A stretch of DNA of 35,381 nucleotides, from positions 1 through 35,381 of the forward strand of contig JALOPX010000009.1 of NCBI GenBank assembly GCA_025453655.1, read 5' to 3'. The position numbers and the translations under genes are program-made. This DNA comes from Candidatus Krumholzibacteriia bacterium. GTDB taxonomy: Bacteria > Krumholzibacteriota > Krumholzibacteriia > Krumholzibacteriales > Krumholzibacteriaceae. Each line of letters starts with the position of its first letter. The stretch's first letter is position 1. A model generated the notes under the pieces. That model saw only the letters and a list, made by a program, of their open reading frames with translations, did not search any database and was not told the DNA's origin. Below are positions 1 to 6,358 of this stretch, piece after piece.

Positions 1-4
1 AAAA

Positions 5-10
5 TATAGA
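5..10 (+). promoter_or_regulatory. Possible -10 element for the structured RNA
   Basis: TATAGA matches the sigma70 -10 consensus at four of six positions. It would place a transcription start at about 16-18, right where the closing helix of the candidate RNA begins. The -35 box would lie outside the window, so this is half a promoter at best. It mainly supports reading the RNA on the plus strand. Confidence 0.3.
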
Positions 11-18
11 AGGCTTTT

Positions 19-208
19 TTGCCGCCTGGTTAATGGGGGTCTTTTCCATCCTACCAAACCCCATCTCTTCCCCTAGGAGATGAGCCGCTTATCTGGAAGA
101 GACCTCCGCCTGACTCGTCAGGTTCGACTGTCAACGCTCCGGTAAGAGTCCCTTAGGATCGCTTTCCACTTCTTAGGAGCTGTAGTTGAATACAGGCGGC
201 AATTTTTA
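19..208 (+). ncRNA. Candidate structured non-coding RNA, family not recognised
   Basis: No convincing ORF fits here, but base pairing is extensive. A closing helix joins 19-28 to 193-202 (core GCCGCCTG with CAGGCGGC). A 14-bp helix joins 35-48 to 94-107 with two G-U pairs, and contains a 6-bp hairpin (62-67 with 77-82). A small hairpin is at 109-122 (CCTGA/TCAGG). A long bulged hairpin spans 136-180 (GCTCC..TAAGA with TCTTA GGAGC). ATCCTA at 48-53 could pair with TAGGAT at 154-159 as a pseudoknot or an alternative helix. AATTTTTATT follows the closing helix, as expected for a plus-strand intrinsic terminator. I looked for signatures of tmRNA, RNase P, SRP, 6S and common riboswitches and found none. 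It could be a standalone sRNA or the leader of the downstream gene. Helices are seen in the sequence; function is unknown. Confidence 0.5.
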
Positions 209-215
209 TTGTAAT
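186..215 (+). promoter_or_regulatory. Possible sigma70 promoter of the barrel-like protein gene
   Basis: TTGAAT (186-191) and TGTAAT (210-215) are separated by 18 bp. They match the -35 and -10 consensus at four and five positions. The start would be near 222, about 60 nt before the ATG at 284. The -35 box overlaps the 3' end of the candidate RNA, so the RNA and the gene may be separate units. Confidence 0.4.
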
Positions 216-283
216 CGGCGCGCCGGAAGAGATATCATCCGGCCTCGTAACGGGGCGCCACGAACAGTGATCGCGGTGATTCG

Positions 284-1096
284 ATGAGAAAAGGGTTCTC
301 GACAGCGGCAATACGGATCGGCGTCGTGACTTTCCTGGCCTTCTGCGCCGGCGAAGGCAGGGCGGCGCGCCCCGCCCACATGGAATTCCCCATCAAGCTG
401 ATGAACCTCGAGACGGGATACGTTCTGGGCAACGGCGCTGGCGTAAGGCTCGGGATCGGCGATTCGGGGTTCGGGATAATGAACACCGTTCAGCTCACGA
501 CGAACACCCTTCTCGACATGGCCACCCTCGTGAACGGGCAGTTGAAGGTCAGGCTGATCCCCGAGACTGAATTCCTTCCCTCGATAAGCACGGGAGCCGC
601 CTACTACAACCTCGTGTCGTCGGGGTATATAGCGGAGGCGGTCGTCGAGGAGGCCTTCAGCGGTGAGGAGATGGATCTGGACTCCGGGCTCGATGTGATC
701 TCCTGGTTCGTTTCCGCGAGCAGGAGGATAAACGGGAGATTGAGGGCCCACGCCGGGTATCAACTGAGGCATGTCAGGGGCGACTTCGAGACGAAAAGCC
801 CCGTTTTCATGGAATCGGAGGAGGATTCCATGGGAATCGACGCCGACTTCGACGAGTCGGTCACCCAAAGATGCCTCGTCTTCGGCGCGGACTTCGACCT
901 CTTGGACCATTTCAAGCTGATGTTGGAACTGGGACGGGATTTCACGAGCGGCAGGGCGAGGGGGGGCGCGGGCGCGAGACTCGGCGTCGGCGGCTCCTTC
1001 GCGATCCAGGCCGGCGTCCTGTGGCCCGGGGCGGAACTCGACGAGGATATCGACATCCCCGTGCTGCCGCATTTTTCCATCTTCTGGAGATTCTAG
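284..1096 (+). CDS. Exported outer-membrane beta-barrel-like protein, hypothetical
   Basis: 270 residues. The N terminus looks like a signal peptide: basic MRKG, then a hydrophobic stretch (IRIGVVTFLAFCAG), with cleavage likely after GRA at about residue 27. The rest alternates short amphipathic strands with glycine- and aspartate-rich turns. The chain ends in HFSIFWRF, with the terminal phenylalanine typical of BAM-inserted barrel proteins. No specific family is recognised. ATG at 284 is the only start that includes the signal peptide, but its ribosome binding site is weak. The lipoprotein gene begins 15 nt after the stop, so the two are probably co-transcribed and may work together at the outer membrane. 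Barrel topology is inferred from composition and the C terminus, so a soluble periplasmic protein is possible. Confidence 0.75.
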   Translation: MRKGFSTAAIRIGVVTFLAFCAGEGRAARPAHMEFPIKLMNLETGYVLGNGAGVRLGIGDSGFGIMNTVQLTTNTLLDMATLVNGQLKVRLIPETEFLPSISTGAAYYNLVSSGYIAEAVVEEAFSGEEMDLDSGLDVISWFVSASRRINGRLRAHAGYQLRHVRGDFETKSPVFMESEEDSMGIDADFDESVTQRCLVFGADFDLLDHFKLMLELGRDFTSGRARGGAGARLGVGGSFAIQAGVLWPGAELDEDIDIPVLPHFSIFWRF

Positions 1097-1111
1097 CGAA
1101 AGGAGTCCGGG

Positions 1112-1684
1112 GTGAAGCGTCTCGCGGTCCTGTTGCTGGCGGTTTCCCTCGCGTCCGGATGCAAATCCACGCTCAGGGTCAACAATCAGTCGGACCCCAA
1201 GGATTTCGCGCCGATCGATCTCCCCGGGGGGGGATACACGGGCTCAGCCTTCGCCGAGCTCGAGTACTCGGTTCCGGAAGAGTTGTCGAACGAGGAATTC
1301 GACATAGTCCGGGTCGATATCTTCGGCGACGTCTTCGTCGAGGAGATCGCGGCGGCGGGCGAAATGGAGATCGAAATCGACATCTACCTGGGCCTCGAGG
1401 CCGGTGAGGAAGACCTCGACGATCCCGAGATCAACACCTTCCTCACGACGATCACGATTTCCGATCCGGATGAACGCCATCACGTCGAGATAAGCAATCC
1501 CCGCCTGTTGGAAAAGGGCCTGAGGCAGGGCCGGTTTTTCATCAAGGTGGAGGCTGAGATCATTACCAATCCGACGACCGGCTCCGATCCAAGGCTCGGA
1601 GTCCTTCGCATAACCGATATATATTTCAACGCCTTTCTCGAGAGGGAGACCTCGGGCCTCCTCGCATTCCTCAACATGTTCTAG
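1112..1684 (+). CDS. Predicted lipoprotein, hypothetical
   Basis: 190 residues with a GTG start supported by AAAGGAG about 6 nt upstream. The N terminus MKRLAVLLLAVSLASGC is a clear lipoprotein signal, with lipobox LASGC and the acylated cysteine at residue 17. Residue 18 is Lys, so there is no inner-membrane-retention Asp and outer-membrane sorting is likely by E. coli rules. The mature part is acidic and looks beta-rich, with no recognised catalytic motif. The gene follows the barrel-like gene in the same operon and is closed by a terminator. A role in surface or envelope structure is inference. The gene is well supported; the function is unknown. Confidence 0.75.
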   Translation: MKRLAVLLLAVSLASGCKSTLRVNNQSDPKDFAPIDLPGGGYTGSAFAELEYSVPEELSNEEFDIVRVDIFGDVFVEEIAAAGEMEIEIDIYLGLEAGEEDLDDPEINTFLTTITISDPDERHHVEISNPRLLEKGLRQGRFFIKVEAEIITNPTTGSDPRLGVLRITDIYFNAFLERETSGLLAFLNMF

Positions 1685-1690
1685 GGGCGC

Positions 1691-1712
1691 CGGCCTCGCG
1701 GCCGTTATTTTT
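1691..1712 (+). terminator. Rho-independent terminator after the lipoprotein gene
   Basis: A CGGCC-TCGC-GGCCG hairpin (1691-1704) is followed directly by TTATTTTTC. It lies 7 nt past the lipoprotein stop. It separates this two-gene unit from the pepD promoter. Confidence 0.65.
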
Positions 1713-1761
1713 CGCCAGCCTTCGCGGTGGATATCGTCCCCAGGAGCCGCGAATGGAGGGC

Positions 1762-1790
1762 TTGACCCCCGCGGGGATGTCGGGTATACT
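1762..1790 (+). promoter_or_regulatory. Sigma70-type promoter of pepD
   Basis: TTGACC (1762-1767) and TATACT (1785-1790) are separated by exactly 17 bp, each one mismatch from consensus. Transcription would start near 1797, giving a leader of about 120 nt. That leader contains a strong GC hairpin (1853-1876, CGGCGGC with GCCGCCG) shortly before the ribosome binding site. The hairpin has no U tract, so it is not a terminator. Confidence 0.65.
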
Positions 1791-1915
1791 GCCCTTTCCG
1801 GCATTTCATGGGAAACGCCAGTAAAATCGAGTAAATATCTCTCGGGCGGGCGCGGCGGCGCTGCCGCAGGCCGCCGGGAAAAAGGGAAGGGTCCAGTTCA
1901 AGGAGGTAGGATTTC

Positions 1916-3367
1916 ATGTCAGTCAGCGGATTCGAGCCGAAAGCCCTGTGGAAGCAATTCGAAAAGATTCTCAGCATACCGCACTGTTCGGGGAACGAGA
2001 AACAGATGGGCGAATACCTGCTTTCATTTTCGAAAAACAGGGGTCTCGAGGCGGAAAGGGACGCGGCGGGGAACGTCGTGGTGAGGATTCCCGCTACCCC
2101 CGGCCACGAGAAGGCGCCGACGATCGTTCTGCAGGGGCATCAGGACATGGTCGGGGAGAAGAATTCCAACGTCGATTTCGATTTCTTCAAGGATCCCATA
2201 CAGGTCGAGGTCAAGGGCGAATGGCTGACGGCGAAGGGGACGACGCTCGGGGCCGACAACGGCATAGGCCTTGCCGCCGCGCTGGCCATAGCCGATTCTC
2301 CCGACGTGGTGCACGGCCCGATAGAGGTCCTGGCCACGGTCGACGAGGAGGTGGGCCTTACGGGGGCCGGGAAGCTCCAGCCGGGATTCGTCAAGGGCTC
2401 GATCATGCTGAACCTCGACAGCGAAGAGCTCGGGGCTGTCTACATAGGGTGCGCGGGCGGCGGGGACACCACGATAAAGTTTCCCGTTAAAAGGATGGAC
2501 GTCCCGGCGGGAACGAAGGCTTTCACGCTGAAGGTCACGGGGCTCAGGGGAGGCCACTCCGGGATCGACATCATCGAACAGAGGGGAAACGCGATCAAGA
2601 TACTGGCGAGGCTCCTCCACAGGGCGACGAACGCGCAGCCGTGCCATCTCGTCGAGCTCAGGGGCGGGAACAAGAGGAACGCCATTCCCAGGGAAGCCTT
2701 CGCCGAACTGATGATTCTGGATACCGCCGTCGATGAAGTCGCCCCCCTTCTCGAGGCCGAAGCGGAGAAGATAAGGATCGAGCTCGGCGGAAGGGAGCGC
2801 GACCTCGCCGTGACGCTCGAGCCCTCCGACGCCGGCCACACGAAGGTCATGGACGAAAAAACGAGGAAGACGCTGATCGCGCTTCTGCTTGCGATGCCCC
2901 ACGGCGTCCACGCGATGAGCTACGATATACCGGGGCTCGTGGAGACTTCGAACAACCTCGCCACGATATCGACCGGCCCGAGGGAGGTCGTCATCGGAAC
3001 CTCCACGAGAAGCTCGATAAAGAGCGCTCTTCAGGCTCACAGGGACAGGATCGCGGCGGTGTCGAGACTCGCCGGAGCGACGGTCGAGGAGAACGATCCC
3101 TATCCGGGATGGAAACCGAACCTAGATTCCAGGATCCTGAGCATCGTCAGGAATGTGCACGCGAAGACCTTCGGCAGGGAGCCGGAGATGAAGGCGATAC
3201 ACGCCGGCCTTGAATGCGGCATCATCGGCGAGAAATTTCCCGGGATGGACATGGTGTCATTCGGCCCGTGGATCGAGCATCCGCATTCGCCGGAGGAAAG
3301 GGTCAATATCCCCTCGGTGGAATCGTTCTGGAAACTGCTGACGGCGGTGCTTGCCGAAATGGCGTGA
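1916..3367 (+). CDS. pepD: Aminoacyl-histidine (Xaa-His) dipeptidase, peptidase M20C family
   Basis: 483 residues, the usual size for PepD (carnosinase-like). It is a cytosolic dizinc dipeptidase that cleaves dipeptides such as Xaa-His and takes part in peptide turnover. Family landmarks appear in order: LQGHQDMV (metal His and Asp), GTTLGADNGIGLA (bridging Asp), ATVDEEVGLTGA (catalytic Glu pair), LRGGHSGIDI (lid/dimerisation domain) and, near the C terminus, GLECGIIGEKFPGMD with EHPHSPEE (metal-binding Glu and His). There is no signal peptide. The start is fixed by a very good ribosome binding site (AAGGAGG). The gene has its own promoter and is followed by the tRNA-Trp promoter, so it appears monocistronic. 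No anomaly was seen. Confidence 0.95.
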   Translation: MSVSGFEPKALWKQFEKILSIPHCSGNEKQMGEYLLSFSKNRGLEAERDAAGNVVVRIPATPGHEKAPTIVLQGHQDMVGEKNSNVDFDFFKDPIQVEVKGEWLTAKGTTLGADNGIGLAAALAIADSPDVVHGPIEVLATVDEEVGLTGAGKLQPGFVKGSIMLNLDSEELGAVYIGCAGGGDTTIKFPVKRMDVPAGTKAFTLKVTGLRGGHSGIDIIEQRGNAIKILARLLHRATNAQPCHLVELRGGNKRNAIPREAFAELMILDTAVDEVAPLLEAEAEKIRIELGGRERDLAVTLEPSDAGHTKVMDEKTRKTLIALLLAMPHGVHAMSYDIPGLVETSNNLATISTGPREVVIGTSTRSSIKSALQAHRDRIAAVSRLAGATVEENDPYPGWKPNLDSRILSIVRNVHAKTFGREPEMKAIHAGLECGIIGEKFPGMDMVSFGPWIEHPHSPEERVNIPSVESFWKLLTAVLAEMA

Positions 3368-3396
3368 CAGGGCGAAGTCACGGTTTTTCAAAGACC

Positions 3397-3425
3397 TTGA
3401 CATTGCCCGGTGAAGTTTTTATTAT
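3397..3425 (+). promoter_or_regulatory. Strong sigma70 promoter for tRNA-Trp and probably trpS
   Basis: A perfect -35 box TTGACA (3397-3402) is separated by 17 bp from TATTAT (3420-3425), which is one mismatch from the -10 consensus. The start would be near 3432, about 20 nt before the mature tRNA 5' end. No terminator is evident between the tRNA and trpS, so the transcript may continue through trpS and the lyase gene. Confidence 0.75.
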
Positions 3426-3451
3426 TCGGCGACAAAAATAGAATGGTCTAA

Positions 3452-3524
3452 AGGGGTGTAGCTCAACTGGTAGAGCATCGGTCTCCAAAACCGGGGGCTG
3501 CGGGTTCAAGTCCTGCCACCCCTA
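3452..3524 (+). tRNA. tRNA-Trp (anticodon CCA)
   Basis: A complete cloverleaf can be drawn. The acceptor stem is AGGGGTG/CACCCCT, the D stem GCTC/GAGC, the anticodon stem TCGGT/ACCGG with loop CTCCAAA, and the T stem GCGGG/CCTGC with loop TTCAAGT. The anticodon CCA (3485-3487) reads UGG, so this is tRNA-Trp. The 3' CCA tail is not encoded (the next bases are CAT), so it must be added after transcription. The base in discriminator position 73 is A, whereas bacterial tRNA-Trp normally carries G73. The gene lies 73 nt upstream of trpS, the synthetase that charges it. Confidence 0.97.
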
Positions 3525-3597
3525 CATTCTTTTCGCCTGTAAACACCTTGTTAATCATCCATACAGGTAATCTACAACCGGTCGCAGGGGGCGGATA

Positions 3598-4623
3598 ATG
3601 GGCAGGAAAAGGGTCACGAGCGGGATGCGGCCCACGGGCGGCATGCATCTCGGGAATCTTCTCGGAGCGCTCGAAAACTGGGTCCGGCTCCAGGACGATT
3701 ACGACTGCTTTTTCTTCATCGTCGACTGGCACGCGCTGACCACTCCCGGGGGCGGGACCGCCGTCGGATACGAGAACGTGGGGGATTTGAGGAACAGGGT
3801 CCGCGAGATCGCCGTCGACTGGATCGCAGCTGGACTCGATCCGGGAAAATGCTCGATATTCATTCAGTCGCACGTGCCCGAAGTCGCCGAGCTTCATCTT
3901 CTTTTTTCCATGATAACGCCGCTCGGGTGGCTCGAGAGGAACCCTGCCTACCGCGACATGGTCCAGAGCTACAGGATCGAGTCGCCGAGCTACGGGTTGC
4001 TCGGGTATCCGACGCTTCAGGCGGCCGACATACTGGCCTACAAGGGCGATTACGTGCCCGTCGGCAAGGACCAGGAAGCCCACGTCAACATGACGAGGGA
4101 CCTCGGCCAGCGGTTCAACAGCCTCTACGGGAAAAAGGTTTTTCCCATCACCGAAACCCTTTTGACCCCGGTTCCCAGGGTGCCCGGCCTCGACGGCGTG
4201 GACAGGAAGATGAGCAAGAGCTCGGGCAACTATATAGCCGTTTCGGACAGCTCCGAGGAGACCGTCGCCAAAATCAGAAGCATGTACACGGACCCGGTCA
4301 AGATCAGGAAGGACGATCCGGGGCATCCCGACGGATGTGTCGTCTTCGCTTTCCACAATATCTACAACAAGCCCGAAGCGTCGATCGTCCGCGGCGAATG
4401 CGAGAACGGGGGACGGGGCTGCGTGGCCTGCAAGGCCCAGCTAGCGGCCGCGATGAACGGCGCGCTCATGCCGATAAGGGAGAAGCGCCGTGAACTCGAG
4501 GGGAATCCGGCGGTCATAGGCGAGATATTGTCGGCGGGGGCTCTCAAGGCGGAAAAGATAGCCGCGGAAACGCTGAGGGAAGTAAGGGACGCGATGAATC
4601 TTCCTCGGAGGGGGGACTTTTGA
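3598..4623 (+). CDS. trpS: Tryptophanyl-tRNA synthetase, with possible Fe-S cysteine motif
   Basis: 341 residues, normal for this class Ic synthetase, which activates tryptophan with ATP and charges tRNA-Trp in the cytosol. The HIGH-type signature is PTGGMHLGNLLG (residues 12-23). GKDQEAHVNMTRDL (156-169) is the conserved block after it, and the KMSKS loop is at 204-208. The anticodon-binding region has cysteines at 247, 268, 275 and 278 (C-x20-C-x6-C-x2-C). This closely resembles the [4Fe-4S] site of Thermotoga maritima TrpRS, whose first gap I recall as 22 residues. ATG at 3598 has an AGGGGG ribosome binding site. The stop codon overlaps the next start (TGATG), so translation of the lyase gene is probably coupled. 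The adjacent tRNA-Trp supports the assignment. Confidence 0.96.
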   Translation: MGRKRVTSGMRPTGGMHLGNLLGALENWVRLQDDYDCFFFIVDWHALTTPGGGTAVGYENVGDLRNRVREIAVDWIAAGLDPGKCSIFIQSHVPEVAELHLLFSMITPLGWLERNPAYRDMVQSYRIESPSYGLLGYPTLQAADILAYKGDYVPVGKDQEAHVNMTRDLGQRFNSLYGKKVFPITETLLTPVPRVPGLDGVDRKMSKSSGNYIAVSDSSEETVAKIRSMYTDPVKIRKDDPGHPDGCVVFAFHNIYNKPEASIVRGECENGGRGCVACKAQLAAAMNGALMPIREKRRELEGNPAVIGEILSAGALKAEKIAAETLREVRDAMNLPRRGDF

Positions 4624-6263
4624 TGACCGATATCACCGATTTTTTCATCGACGAATTCAGGAAAAAGATCGGCAGCGCCGACGACGCGCCCCGATTCTAC
4701 CGGCCGCGGCCCTACAGGAACGCGGCGGTCCGCTTCAGAAAATGTTCGATCGAGGATTTCGAAACCAGGAGGGATATCCTGGTGAGGGAGGCGGGGCTCA
4801 ACGTCTTTCTCTTCAGGGCCGACATGATCCCGGGGTGCGACCTTCTCTCCGACAGCGGCACGACGACGATGACGATGGAACAGTGGGCCGCGATGATGCT
4901 GGGAGACGAGGCGTACGGATCCAACGAGGGGTATTTCGAGCTGAAGGACCAGATCGCGGAGACCTTCGGGCCGGACTGGGTCGAGACGGGGACGGCGTCG
5001 GGGGGCTTTTCGGAGAGCCTTTTCCTGTTCCACCAGGGAAGAGCCGCGGAAAACGCCTTTTTCACGATACTGGCCCGCGAGCTGAGGGAAATGCCCGCCC
5101 CCACGCCAGTTCTATCCGGGGGGCTGCTTCCGGAGCTCAGGGAGCGCATCGAGGCGAGGGCGTCGGCGCTGCCGGGACGGAAACGCTCGATCGACGATTC
5201 GATGTTCATCATACCGAGCAATTCGCATTTCGACACGACGCAGGGCAACATCGAGGACAAGAGGATGATCCCGCTCAACCTTCCGTGCAGGGAACATCTT
5301 GAAGGCAGGGAGGATTTCCCGTTCAGGGGGAACATGGACCTCGACGAGCTCGAGAATCTTCTTTCGACCCAGAAGGAAAGGGTTCCCCTGGTCTACCTGA
5401 CCATAACGAACAACACGGGCGGAGGGCAGCCGGTATCGATGGAGAATATCCTGGGCATACGGCGCATCACGAAGAGGCACGGGGTGCCTTTCTTCTTCGA
5501 CGCCTGCAGGTTCGCGGAGAACGCCTGGTTCATAAAGCGCGGCGAGAAGGAATATGCTAAAAAATCGATCGGCGAGATCGTTCACGCGATGTTCGCCTGC
5601 GTCGACGGATTCCACATAAGCCTGAAGAAGGACGGGCTCGTCAACATGGGCGGGGCCCTCGTCATACGCAGGGGCGGCGCCTTCTACGAAAAATTCCCCG
5701 GCATCAGGGAGGGACTGACCGATTACCAGATAATGGCGGAGGGCCATCCCACCTACGGCGGGCTCCCCGGCAGGGATCTTAAGGCGGTCGCCGAGGGACT
5801 TCGCACGATCGTGCGCCCCGATTATCTCGACGCCAGGATCCTTCAGGTCCGCGGGTTCGGGGCGAGGCTCTCCGAAATCGGCATCCCCGTCATAAAACCG
5901 GTGGGGGGGCACGCGGTATATATCGATCTCGACAGGTTCTTCGGAGACGGCGCCGTGGACGGGGATTTCAAGGGGATATCCTTCGCGGCGCTGATGCTGA
6001 TAGCCGGCCACAGGGTTTGCGAGCTCGGCGTCTACGCCTTCGGAAGCTATGACGGCGTCCGGGAAAATCCGCCCGTTCCGAGGGTGAACTGCATTCGGGC
6101 GGCCGTGCCGAGGCTCGCCTACGAGGACAGGGACCTCTCCTCGATGGTCGAGGCCGCCGGCGTCCTCGCCGAGCACAGGGACCGCATACCGGCTGTGAAG
6201 GTCGAGTACGGAAGGGAACTGAGCATGAGGCATTTCAAGAGCAGGTTCGCCTTCCGGAAGTAA
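4623..6263 (+). CDS. Tryptophanase / tyrosine phenol-lyase family PLP enzyme
   Basis: 546 residues from the ATG at 4623. The ORF track starts one codon earlier at a TTG, but GGAGGGGGG and the TGATG overlap with trpS favour the ATG. These enzymes use pyridoxal phosphate to split tryptophan to indole (or tyrosine to phenol) plus pyruvate and ammonia. Family blocks are present: SDSGTTTMTMEQWAAMMLGD, HQGRAAE, HFDTTQGNI, NTGGGQPVSM, FFDACRFAENAWFI, SLKKDGLVNMGG with the PLP-binding lysine (335/336), and EGHPTYGGLPGRDL. At 546 residues it is about 75 longer than typical TnaA. Part of the excess is a proline/arginine-rich insert of about 35 residues between RELRE and SMFIIPSNSHFD. Coupling to trpS suggests tryptophan as substrate, but sequence alone does not separate tryptophanase from tyrosine phenol-lyase or a related lyase. 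Confidence 0.88.
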   Translation: MTDITDFFIDEFRKKIGSADDAPRFYRPRPYRNAAVRFRKCSIEDFETRRDILVREAGLNVFLFRADMIPGCDLLSDSGTTTMTMEQWAAMMLGDEAYGSNEGYFELKDQIAETFGPDWVETGTASGGFSESLFLFHQGRAAENAFFTILARELREMPAPTPVLSGGLLPELRERIEARASALPGRKRSIDDSMFIIPSNSHFDTTQGNIEDKRMIPLNLPCREHLEGREDFPFRGNMDLDELENLLSTQKERVPLVYLTITNNTGGGQPVSMENILGIRRITKRHGVPFFFDACRFAENAWFIKRGEKEYAKKSIGEIVHAMFACVDGFHISLKKDGLVNMGGALVIRRGGAFYEKFPGIREGLTDYQIMAEGHPTYGGLPGRDLKAVAEGLRTIVRPDYLDARILQVRGFGARLSEIGIPVIKPVGGHAVYIDLDRFFGDGAVDGDFKGISFAALMLIAGHRVCELGVYAFGSYDGVRENPPVPRVNCIRAAVPRLAYEDRDLSSMVEAAGVLAEHRDRIPAVKVEYGRELSMRHFKSRFAFRK

Positions 6264-6358
6264 TCCGCCCCGGATTATTGCCTTGAATGGAATATTTCCT
6301 GCATCAATAGACTGTCCTGAAGGATGATACATCCCTGCGTGGCGGAAAGGATGCGGGA

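Noticed and set aside
19-208. Assignment of the left-edge RNA to tmRNA, RNase P, SRP, 6S or a known riboswitch
   Set aside because: None of the conserved core sequences I know for these RNAs is present on either strand, and the branched shape does not match 6S. It is kept as an unassigned candidate.
3536-3567. Terminator between tRNA-Trp and trpS
   Set aside because: CCTGTA/TACAGG can pair, but the loop is 20 nt and no T tract follows.
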